Shown here: piece by piece, positions 1 through 9,300 of the stretch
Position numbering within the stretch: position 1 is the first letter of the stretch
Layout: the number at the start of each line of letters is the position of its first letter
DNA from: Mermis nigrescens
Taxonomy: Eukaryota; Nematoda; Enoplea; Mermithida; Mermithidae
NCBI GenBank assembly: GCA_036768485.1
Contig: JAVLUZ010000142.1
Span: forward strand, 18,101,735 to 18,165,734
Reading direction: 5' to 3'
DNA length: 64,000 nt
Made by a program: the position numbers and the translations under genes
Notes under the pieces: generated by a model
Seen by the model: the letters and a program-made list of their open reading frames with translations, nothing else
What the model was told of the DNA's origin: nothing
Database searches by the model: none

Positions 1-1150
1 TGTGAGACGTCACGTAGGCGCGTTTGTTTACATCCAACAGTGATGTAAAGTAGTTTACACTCATTGTTTATATGTCCTCAGACCATTGTAGAGACATAAT
101 TTTTTCATGAATGTTGATCATAATATCCGAGTAATTTTTTACACTGCATGTTAGCCTTTGTTCTAGAGCATTGCAAAAACCGAAATTTTTTCCTGAGATA
201 TAAAAATTTACAGGGAATGAAATATATACGTCAGTTGGGCGCGCTTGCTTACACTCAGCAGTATTGCAAAGTGGTTTAAACCTAATGTTTATTGTCTTTA
301 AAACATTATGGAGACTCATTTTTCCATAAATGTTGAAAGAAATATCGGAGCAATATCAAAATTACGAATCCGACTAAAATATTCTTTACGCTATGTGTTT
401 GTGTAAAGTTTACGTTACGTGTTAACCTTAATTCGATAGACTTGCAGAGACTTTGTAACTGAAGTCAAGAAATTTTCAAGGATTCATATGTGAGACATCA
501 ATTAAGTGAGTTTGTTTACCCTCAAAAGTAATCTAAAGTGATTTAAAAATTATGTTCAAGTGTCCTTAGATCATTGAAGAGATGTAATTTTGTCTTAAAT
601 GGGTTGCATTAAAGTTAAATCTTTCTTAGCCGTGTTTATAATATGTTTCACAAAATCTTGCACATGGAGAGCTATCGTTTAATTGATGTAAATTGCCTGC
701 AAAAGTGGTTTAAAATGAACCAGCAATCACACTACTGTGCACAGAAGTCGACAAAGATATGCAGCTTTATTGTAATCATGTACATTAATAAGCCGTAAAC
801 TGTTAGTATTCTCTACACCTAGTAGTTGTGTAAAGTTTGCACTATTCATTTGTTGTTAATATGTAGTCTATACTACAAATTTATTTTACTACCAAATCAA
901 AGCGTTAGTGTTCCTTACATTTGATATTTGCGTGAAGTTTTTGAATTTTTGCCGAAAAACTTTGCCTTCTAATTTACCAACATCCCGCCTTTTCCATTTT
1001 CTTGAAGTTTAAAATCTTTTATAATTCTCTTAATAATTTAATGGTAGGTTTTAACTTTAAGTTTCTCTTGGTTTACAACTCTCGCTTAGCAAGCTCATTT
1101 TTCAAAACTTTTTCATAGTGATCAGATTAGTCGCGTTTAGTTTGGAATTG
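1..1150. repeat. GTGTAAAG/TTTACAC dispersed repeat, left block
   Basis: Degenerate copies of the family that also fills 9.3-12.5 kb. The first ~89 bases recur almost exactly at 10727-10815, and the segment near 355 (TTACGAATCCGAC) recurs near 10590, 11115 and 11577. No coding capacity seen. Confidence 0.7.
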
Positions 1151-1230
1151 GTGGACGGTCGTTATTTTTATTACTCGGCTTAAATAAACCAAGTGACTAT
1201 CTTTTGATTATTTTCTTCATCGCAAATTCA

Positions 1231-1320
1231 AACACCCAATTTTCAATTTGAAAATTGACCCAATTTTCAATTTGAAAATTGATCCAATTTTCAATTTGAA
1301 AATTGAAAATTGGGTGTTTT
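1231..1320. repeat. Palindromic tandem array (3 units of ~25 bp)
   Basis: Three tandem copies of a unit whose core is the palindrome CAATTTTCAA/TTGAAAATTG, bracketed by CACCCAATTTTC on the left and GAAAATTGGGTG on the right. Each unit and the whole block can fold back. Confidence 0.85.
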
Positions 1321-1623
1321 CAATTTCAAAAGTCACAACACATTGTGCTTGTGTATTGATTGAGTGAGGATTTGCAATGTGAATTCGTTGGTTAAATTTT
1401 TGTGCTTGATTATAAGTGAACTGCACATTAAGAAGAAATAACTTAATGCAGTTTTAATTTGAAAATGGATGGTGTCAATAAGGTTGTCTTGTTTAAAAAG
1501 GATAATGCTGATGTTAAGAACAATATTGTTTTCCGCGTTCTTGGACTGTTGTCATTATTGTGGCATGTTACTGATTGTGTTTACTGACTGATGTACTGAA
1601 ATCACGCTAATTAAAAGTAGTGT
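1321..1623. other. No feature recognised
   Basis: AT-rich sequence with a short open stretch beginning at an ATG near 1465; nothing that resembles a known family. Confidence 0.4.
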
Positions 1624-2387
1624 ACTAGCAAGGAAAAATGCTCCGATGGAACAAAAAAGATGAATATACTTGGAATTGTGGATTATTATGGATGTAAAAG
1701 GAGGGGACTAGGAAAAATCTACCTAAAGTCGGAAAATCTGCTAAAAATCACACTTTCTCTAAGCAACGCAAAAAATCGATGTATATTCTGCGGCCTCTAA
1801 AAAAGTGTCTTTTTTAAATAATGTTCGAAGTTTCAGATAAGAGTGTATAAACGAAATCTATCAAGGTTACTTTTTTAAATTGCTGGCACCTGATTGATAG
1901 AAAACTAAGAGGTATTGTATTTAAAGTTGTTTTGTTTTATGAGCATTATAGCAAGCAAAGCAGGAGCCGATTGATTAGTGCACACAATCGTTTCGGGCAT
2001 GCTAGTGTATCTACATTAAGTCTGTTTCAAGTCAACTTACGCGTTTCCTACTGTTTTAAACCAACCATGTCTTCAATTGTCTTCGATGTTTGCTATTTCA
2101 TTCAATTGGCTTGGAAGACTGTTAGTTTACTTAATATCATTTCCCATAGCTACTGCATAGCTAACGTGCTGCTGTTTCAATCATTGTTATGGTTGAATAT
2201 TTATTTTAATCTGTTGGCCGCAGAATATACATCGATTTTTTGCGTTGCTTAGAGAAAGTGTGATTTTTAGCAGATTTTCCGACTTTAGGTAGATTTTTCC
2301 TAGTCCCCTCCTTTTACATCCATAATAATCCACAATTCCAAGTATATTCATCTTTTTTGTTCCATCGGAGCATTTTTCCTTGCTAGT
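1624..2387. mobile_element. Foldback/DNA-transposon-like element with 174-bp inverted arms
   Basis: Arms at 1624-1797 and 2214-2387 are near-perfect inverted repeats beginning ACTAGCAAGG and ending GGCCGCAGAAT at the inner side. The ~416-bp centre has no recognisable protein. A solo arm of the same family lies at 12562-12727. I see no convincing target-site duplication. It ends 6 bp before the gag start codon. Confidence 0.8.
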
Positions 2388-2393
2388 CATACA

Positions 2394-3607
2394 ATGATTG
2401 ATAATACGACTACCATTAACACGGCAAATAATCCCTGAAACCAGTTCGGAGCGCGAAAATCCCGATTCTGACGTAGAAAGTAATCATAGTCACAGCATGA
2501 ATGCCGACAGAGAGCGTGCTAATGCTAATGTGACTAATGATCTTATTTTGAAAACGCTACAAGCTATTCATTTGCAATTTTCGGACCTTTCTACGCGCGT
2601 TGATCAAGATAAAAAGGAAAATGCGGATGAAATGCGTAAACTGCGTCTGGAGCTAAGCACCATGCTTAAACCCCAACCAGTTCTGAATCGCATAGAAAAT
2701 AATGCATCTGAGCGTGTTAACCACTCAATCGATAGCGCAAATTTTTCTGAATTTAATGCGCAAAGTGCGAATCGTGCGCAAAGTACGCATAGGGCATCTT
2801 CACTGTTGTCCACTGGCAATAGCGCATCAAATTCACGCTCACCTTTGGAAACTGTTCCCGAAAATATCACTCACACTTGTACGCATCGCGCGCCTGAGAT
2901 ATCTAATTTGTCACAGAATCCTGTAAACACGGGTTTGCAACCAGTGCAAAACTCGGGTTTTTCGGAGAATATACCTACGATTTCGCAGCCGTCGGTATCG
3001 ATTTCGCAGACGTCGCGATCTCGGCCGTCGCTGCCCTTAAATCGTAATGCGCCTTCTTTCGTACCTAATCCTTCTATTGCGAACTCGCAGCAGCAATTGA
3101 ATCCACCACCGCTGCAGTATTTTCCACCTCAAGGCGAAATCTTACCAAATAATTATGTACCTAATCCTATAAATGTGGAAATACCACCTAATAATCCTAT
3201 TTTGCATTCTTCTAATATCAAAATGCAACCTGTTGAGATAAACTTATCTGGCATTAACAACGAATCTGCACATCTGCAAAACGAATCTGCTCCTCTATCT
3301 GAATCGTCTAGTAGGAGAAAACATGTCAAATTCTCTGACGACAGCTCATCTAACAGCTATGATCGCCCGCGCAGTCAGTCGCTCAGCGTCGCAAAAGTCG
3401 ATCGCGTAGATGGCGTCATTGTTATAGTTCAGGTTCTTCATCTGAAAGCTCGCGTGGTGACTCACGTCTCGCTGATTCCTTGAATCGCGGACCATTTTTG
3501 CAGCAGATGCAATTTGCAATTGCAAATAAAAAATTTTTGATGGCGAAAAAACGGACATAAAAGCATATTTTGCAGAATTTGAATCGCTTGCCAATACCTA
3601 TGATATT
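2394..3607 (+). pseudogene. Decayed retrotransposon gag-like gene
   Basis: A probable start ATG at 2394 opens in one frame (MIDNTTTINTANNP), shifts near 2436 into a long acidic, Ser/Asn/Pro-rich frame (coiled-coil-like around KENADEMRKLRLELSTM), shifts again near 3385 (RSRRWRHCYSSGSSSESS) and again at ~3538 in an A/T run. It then reads FDGEKTDIKAYFAEFESLAN, which resembles the start of the Ty3/gypsy-type gag (retrotrans_gag) domain. It is cut at 3607 by the terminal block of the Penelope-like element; zinc knuckle, protease and RT are absent. Three frame changes mean it is not functional as assembled. Assignment to gag rests on that last motif and the overall composition. Confidence 0.6.
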
Positions 3608-3694
3608 TAAAGAAAGTGTATTTTTTGGCCTATTGGCAGTCACATAAAATAATAATAATGCTTTATTCAAACCCGTAGGTACAATACAATGTTA

Positions 3695-3743
3695 AGAATA
3701 ATACGCAACGTTTCGACAGTTAACCTACCGTCGTCGTCAGGCT
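3695..3743 (-). ncRNA. Hammerhead-ribozyme-like core, copy 1
   Basis: Minus strand reads CTGACGA, then a 6-bp stem GACGGT/ACTGTC, then GAAAC and ACG-TTG-CGT, the order CUGANGA - stem II - GAAA - stem III - UA. Hammerheads are known in Penelope-like elements. Stem I next to the core pairs poorly, so self-cleavage is uncertain. Confidence 0.4.
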
Positions 3744-3763
3744 CTTACAGAATATAAGAAGTT

Positions 3764-3847
3764 GTGGGCACCAGGAATCGAACCTTACAGCTAAGTATCA
3801 TTTATTTCTAGAGTCTGTGGTTTTACCAACTGAGCTTCACTGGGCCA
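3764..3847 (-). other. tRNA-like segment (pol III A/B boxes) in pLTR copy 1
   Basis: Minus strand shows AAGCTCAGTTGG (A box) and, ~50 nt later, GGTTCGATTCC (B box). The acceptor arm does not pair well, so I call it a tRNA-derived or tRNA-like promoter segment, not a tRNA gene. Confidence 0.5.
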
Positions 3848-3934
3848 GTTGTATAATATTATTTGTTCCTTTTAAAGTAACATAATCATATTTTTAGTCT
3901 GGGGCCAAGGGCCTCTCCACATGGTGTATTCTCC

Positions 3935-6290
3935 TCAATAGGGCTCTATTCCATATACGACTGATCTCAATACTTCTTGAACCGACATTCTGCTCACTAG
4001 CCCTCTCCATCTCAGGGTCTCCCGTATTTTCCTACGGTACCCATTGCTTTCTTCTGCGAGTATTGATGTATGCTCGAAATCTGGTCTACACCCACATGCT
4101 ATGCAGTGTTCAGCAACCCCACTCCGTTCTTCTTTCAAATTCCTTAGTGCACTCCTATGTTCCCCAAGTCTTTTCTTAAGACTTCTACCAGTTTCCCCAA
4201 TGTACTCCTTCCCACATTGTAGTGGTACTTTATACACTATGCCCTGCCGTAGATCTAAGGGTCTCTTTGGGGCAACACTTTGTAGTCTTTTCCTGATAGT
4301 GTCTTCACTCTTTGCCACAAGGCACACTCCATATGCTTTGCACACTCGCTTAAGCTTCATGGTTAATGCCCCACTAAATGGTACTACTGCTGTTGCAATG
4401 TAGTTAGTTGCATCATCCTTGAGGGTGCAAGTTGTAGAAGCTCTTTGTATTAATGGGCCAGGGTATCCATTAGCTTGAAACTCCTTAAGTATTTTCTGAT
4501 GTTCACCTTCTTTACCTGTGATTTGTTTGGCATATGCTCCTACATCTCATGGCCATTCCTCTAACTATACCTGCCTTTGTGCATTTCTGATGATTAGACT
4601 GGTAGTTTAGGTATTGACCTGTATGTGTTGGCTTACGGTACACTGATGTCTCTAGATGGTCATGGGATCTCTTAACTAGTACATCCAGGAAAGGCAGTGT
4701 GCCTTCCACCTCCTTCTCCATGGTAAACTGAATAGCAAGATTTTGACTATTCATGTGCTGGAGGAAAGCTTCTAACTCCGATCTCCATGATCCCACAAGA
4801 TGAATGTGTCATCAACGTACCTGAGCCACATTGTAGGTTTATATGGTGCTGTTTGCAGTGCCTGTTTTTCTAAATCATTCATGAACAGGTTGCACAGTAC
4901 TGGTGACAATGGTGAACCCATGGACATCCCATCTACTTGCTGGTAATAATATTCCCCAAGCTGAAAGTAAGTACTCCTGACACAATATTCTACCAGTTTG
5001 GCTATGACCTCAGCACTCATAGTTGTTCTTTGTGCTAGGAGTAATATCCTGTCTAAGCAGATTCAATACACATTCTATAGCCAACTGAGTTGGGACACTT
5101 GTGAAGAGGCTCACAACGTCTAGGCTGACTAGCCGTGTATTTTCCTGTATTACCATTGGTTCTATCTTAGCCACAAAGTCGTTGCTGTTCTTCAATGAGC
5201 TGGCAATGTTCTGCTGCAGTGGGTTAAGTATCTTAACCAGATATTTTGACAGAGGATGTATAGTTGTCCCAATGCAACTGACAATCAGTCTAAGTGGTAC
5301 TCCTGGCTTGTGTATCTTTGGCAAACCATAGATATGCAGTGCTTTGCAGCCTTCTTTGATTTTTACCTCTTTGTCCAGACCTTCTTCCTTGAGCAGTTTC
5401 TTTAATGCTTGCTCTACCCTGGTAACTGGTGTGCGTTTGCCAATGGCGTTGAACTTTGAGGGATCATCAATGAGTCTGCTGCAGCTTATTGTTGTACTCT
5501 ATTCTGTCCATCACTACTGCTGCACGACCTTTATCTGCTGGTGAGAATGACTATGGTGTCCTCTGCTTTTAGCATTTTAATAACTCTAAGCTCTGCCTTG
5601 CTGATATTTGCCTCAGGCTTATCAACCCTGTCAATAGCTTGTCTAATCTTTAACCGAAAGTCATCCTTCCGTTCCTGTGGCAGGAAATGGGCTGCACACT
5701 CAATAGCTGTTATGATGTTCTTAATTGGGTGTTGACTTGGTGCTCATAGCAAGCTTTAAGCCTTTTGCCAGGGCAGTCTGCTCATGATTAGTCAGTGGTC
5801 TATGGCTCTGATTTATTACCACCTTATCCAGAGTTGAGGTTCTGTTGTCCCTGCCTTGGCATGAGTCTATCCAATTTTGCCTTCTGTCTCTGTGTTACCA
5901 TTTCAAGCTGTCTTATGTACAATCTATCTACTGAGCCCTTTATCCTTATCCAATGATCATAGGTCATATTCCTCTCTAGGTCTTCTTCCAGTGCTTTCTT
6001 GGCATCCTGTGAGACTAGACTTCCTCCACCTCATATGCCTAATTCGTTTCTCTGACCAGGGCTCTTCCTGCCCTCTGTAGTATCCTCTGTGAACCCCTGC
6101 TGTTAATAGGGTCTCTAAGGTTTAAACCTGTAGGTATGATACCTAGGTCTCGACATTTGCATCAGGAAGGTTAAACTTGATGATGCTTGAGCTAGTTTCT
6201 CCCCAATGCCATCAACTGGAGATCTCTAATTAAGTCAAGGCCATACTGCTGTAATAACTGACTTCTAAATGTTTGTGACTGGTTCATATC
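3935..6290 (-). pseudogene. Penelope-like retroelement: reverse transcriptase + GIY-YIG endonuclease (frameshifted)
   Basis: Read on the minus strand from 6290 to 3935. Recognisable blocks in order: PADKGRAAVVMDR (~5510), GLPKIHKPGVPLRLIVS (~5300), SLDVVSLFTSVP (RT motif with Asp), GMSMGSPLSPVLCNLFM, LRYVDDTF (catalytic YVDD, ~4830), LPFLDVLVKR, VYRKPTHTGQYLNYQSNHQ, then the GIY-YIG domain YKVPLQCGKEYIGETGRSLK-KRLGEH (4110-4240). These are the RT and linked nuclease of an endonuclease-bearing Penelope-like element. Coding is split over several frames (near 5530, 5460, 5015, 4790 and 4510), so this copy looks non-autonomous. The flanking pLTRs are in tandem. Confidence 0.92.
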
Positions 6291-6613
6291 TAAAGAAGTG
6301 TATTTTTTGGCTAATTGGCAGTCACATAAAATAATAATAATGCTTTATTCAAACCCGTAGGTACAATACAATGTTAAGAATAATACGCAACGTTTCGACA
6401 GTTAACCTACCGTCGTCGTCAGGCTCTTACAGAATATAAGAAGTTGTGGGCACCAGGAATCGAACCTTACAGCTAAGTATCATTTATTTCTAGAGTCTGT
6501 GGTTTTACCAACTGAGCTTCACTGGGCCAGTTGTATAATATTATTTGTTCCTTTTAAAGTAACATAATAATATTTTTAGTCTGGGGCCAAGGGCCTCTCC
6601 ACATGGTGTATTC
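6291..6613 (-). repeat. Penelope-like terminal block (pLTR), copy 2, running into the gap
   Basis: Near-identical to 3608-3933, including the first bases past the block that belong to the end of the element. It is therefore the 3' end of a second, upstream tandem copy whose body would lie in the gap. Confidence 0.85.
6382..6424 (-). ncRNA. Hammerhead-ribozyme-like core, copy 2
   Basis: Same CTGACGA / GACGGT-ACTGTC / GAAAC arrangement as copy 1, with no base change in the core. The associated tRNA-like segment lies at 6447-6530. Confidence 0.4.
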
Positions 6614-6713
6614 NNNNNNNNNNNNNNNNNNNNNNNNNNNNNNNNNNNNNNNNNNNNNNNNNNNNNNNNNNNNNNNNNNNNNNNNNNNNNNNNNNNNNNN
6701 NNNNNNNNNNNNN
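6614..6713. other. Assembly gap (100 N)
   Basis: Exactly 100 N, the conventional length for a gap of unknown size. It begins inside a repeated Penelope-like block. Confidence 0.99.
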
Positions 6714-7193
6714 CGCTTAGTCTGGAGCGACTTTGGTCTTTGGACCCTTACAGACCTTACGGCTTCAATCCCTTCGGTCTTAATATTGCTGACCGCTTCT
6801 GGGGCTAATTCATTTCCACTTGGAAATCCAAGTCCTAAGTTCCAAGTTTCCAAGACTTGGAATTTCCAAGTTTCCAAGTGTCAGTTCATCTGCTCAAATA
6901 AAAGTTCCAAGTCATTAGCATTTTTCAACTTGGAAAAATGTCGTTTTTTCTCCAAGTCTCCAAGTACATTTTCCAAGTTTCCAAGTGTCTGTCTTTTTGC
7001 TCTTTCCAAGCACTTGGAATTTCCAAGTCGGGCTCGGATAAAAATTTCCAAGTCTAATTAATATAAATCTGTTCACAATGCGCTGCGCGTGAGTTAAGGT
7101 ATGATAAAAGCAATATGGAGTGTCACATGCGCGTCTCTCGTGAAAACGCTGTTTTTGGTGGAATGTCATTGTGTTTGCAAACACGCGCTAAAA

Positions 7194-7487
7194 ATGTCGT
7201 GCCAAAAACCACCGAACGATAAAACGCGCGAAAAAAGTAGCGTTTAAGGCAATTGAGGAAAGAAGAGACGTAATTTTTGTGCATTTTCTGTAAAATTAAC
7301 GAATAAAGACAAATAAGCAGCGTGCAAAGAAGTGCAAAGAGAAACGATATCGCGAGGATTAACGAAATATTCAGAAAAATCGTGGAGTAAATTTCGTGAT
7401 GAATGCTGGCAAGATCTGCACATTACGGAAGTTCGACAAGAATCATCAAAGTGGATCCGGTGTAGAGTCGTACTCAGAAGTACGTAG
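7194..7487 (+). pseudogene. Coding-like remnant inside the foldback
   Basis: An ATG at 7194 opens MSCQKPPNDKTREK; an overlapping frame gives KVAFKAIEERRDVIF; from 7317 a 56-codon stretch reads KYSEKSWSKFRDECWQDLHI and QESSKWIRCR before TAG at 7487. The spacing of aromatic and basic residues recalls Myb/SANT-like DNA-binding proteins that accompany some DNA transposons, but this is a weak resemblance. Unnamed and fragmentary. Confidence 0.35.
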
Positions 7488-8051
7488 AAATAAGCTGAAA
7501 ACACAAAATACTCTACTATTTAGCCTCCTTGATTTGTTGGAAATTGCATGATTGTTGGATTTAAAAAAGTTGTTTTCAGATATTCATCACAATAAATGAG
7601 AACAAAGGAGAACTCCATCGAATTTTTACCATGTAGTAGAAACATGTATATTTATGTACCTACATTATATCTTGCGCGACGCCTGCGAGTCACTGTTGTA
7701 TGCCTATTTATGCACGATTATCCAATGTATAACGCGTATGTACTGCAACTTAGCATTATAAGGCTGCATATTTGACAGAATCGTATATTTTTTATTTATT
7801 TTGAGTAGCATTCTTTAAAATAACGGAACAGTCTTGCTTGACTCGTAGAACAATTTTTTCATTATGATTGTCGTAATTATTATTGTTGTGATTATTATTA
7901 TTATTTTTTATCATTATTATTATTGATATTATGAAATCTAAATAATGCAATTCAAAAGAATTTAAATTTCTCGACTTTGCAGTATTTGTACTATAGATTT
8001 TTAGAAAATTAGTCTTATTTAGAAATTGCTGATAAACTTTTTCAAAGAGCA

Positions 8052-8156
8052 ACTTATGCTGATCTAGTCAATTTTCTGCAAGCTGCAAGAGAGGACGAAT
8101 TTGCTATGCAAGCGGCATCTAACACGATCTTGAGATGTGAAAAGCTATTTAGTTAA
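8052..8156 (+). pseudogene. C-terminal coding-like remnant inside the foldback
   Basis: Thirty-four codons, TYADLVNFLQAAREDEFAMQ then AASNTILRCEKLFS-stop, with coding-like composition in an otherwise AT-rich tract. It could be the last piece of the same lost protein as 7194-7487. No family recognised. Confidence 0.3.
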
Positions 8157-8406
8157 ATCGAAAATGAAATAATTCTAAATGTTTAGACTGTTTTATAAGA
8201 TTTTTGTATGCGTATGTTTAAAGTAGGAGCGGATTTAAGGGGGAGGGGGCAAAAATGTTTGGCAGTTTATGTAATTTGCGATGATTTTTGGCCGTTAGTG
8301 ATCATAATTTCGCAAATTTATCTTTTTTACTCATTGAAAAAATGATTACACTCGCATAATAATTTATTTGGATTTTTAAATGTCACAGGTTTATTCTGAT
8401 AAATTT

Positions 8407-8515
8407 GAAAAATATAAGATTTATTTATTAATATATTATAATACTTATTATTATTACTTTTATTATTATTTATTATTCTTATTATTATTATTAATATTAT
8501 TATTATTGATTTTTG
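8407..8515. repeat. ATT/TAT-rich microsatellite
   Basis: Imperfect (ATT)n run. A complementary-phase tract lies at 7860-7935 in the same foldback. Confidence 0.8.
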
Positions 8516-8920
8516 ATCATTCACTTACGCCAAATAATATGTATAAGATCGACTTAACGCGCTTGGAAAAATTTTTCCAACTGAAAATCGACTGGGAAAA
8601 ATAATGCTCTTTTCCAAGTAAATTTTCCAAGACTTGGAATCCAAGTCCAAAAATTCAGAAGCAAATGAACCGACTCTTGGAAAAATGCACTTTCACTTGG
8701 GAAAAACACTTGGAAATTCCAAGTCTTGGAACTTGGAAAACCGAGCTAATCACAACTTGGAAAAAAGCCGGTTTTCCAAGACTAGGAAGTTGGAACTTGG
8801 AATTTCAAGGACTTTGAAAATGACGGAGCAAATAAACTAGGACTTGGAAAATTTCACGTTTTTCCAAGACTTGGAACTTGGGACTTGGAATTCCAAGTGG
8901 AAATGAATTGGCCCCTGGTC

Positions 8921-9300
8921 GGGTGATCTCAGCAGCTACGCACTAAGTCCTAAGAATACCTGCCTGAATCTCGGTATTGCCGCAAGGTCAGTTGACCTAT
9001 CTCAATCCACTCAAGTTGATGAATTGACTTATTTTCTGGGTTCGAATCAATCATAAATGTTTTTGGTTCCTAATGTACGAAACACAATGAAATTTGAAAA
9101 CAACACCAACGAGTTCTAAGCTGATCAGTCATCATAAAAGATTAAATAATATTTTTGACCAATTTTGGGATTGAGAAAAGAATAAAGTCTTTTGAACGAA
9201 GTAAATAATCACACGAAATTTACCTATTCCTCCACCAAATCTTTGGTAGCGCGTTAGCGCGTACCTATAATATACTTGGATACCCCCAACACCTGTGCAC
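8921..9300. other. No feature recognised
   Basis: Ends in a small hairpin (GGTAGCGC...GCGTACC) followed by TATAATATACTTGG, a pair also seen near 10835. No coding signal. Confidence 0.4.

Larger units (their letters stand above)
3608..3933 (-). repeat. Penelope-like element terminal block (pLTR), copy 1
   Basis: Repeated almost base for base at 6291-6613, in the same orientation. On the minus strand it contains, in order, a tRNA-like segment, a hammerhead-like core and an AATAAAGC(ATT)n tail. This fits the pseudo-LTRs that bracket Penelope-like elements. Confidence 0.85.
6793..8920. mobile_element. ~2.1-kb foldback element with TTCCAAG/CTTGGAA arms
   Basis: Left arm (~6793-7050) starts GGGGCTAATTCATTTCC and right arm (~8560-8920) ends with its inverse, GGAAATGAATTGGCCCC. 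Both arms consist of irregular short palindromes such as TTCCAAGTCTTGGAA. The outer CAGGGGC-like end recalls hAT termini, but I find no matching 8-bp duplication. The interior carries short coding-like remnants and two ATT-rich tracts. Confidence 0.7.

Noticed and set aside
3764..3847. Functional tRNA gene in the Penelope terminal block
   Set aside because: A and B boxes are present but acceptor and T stems pair poorly; kept only as tRNA-like.
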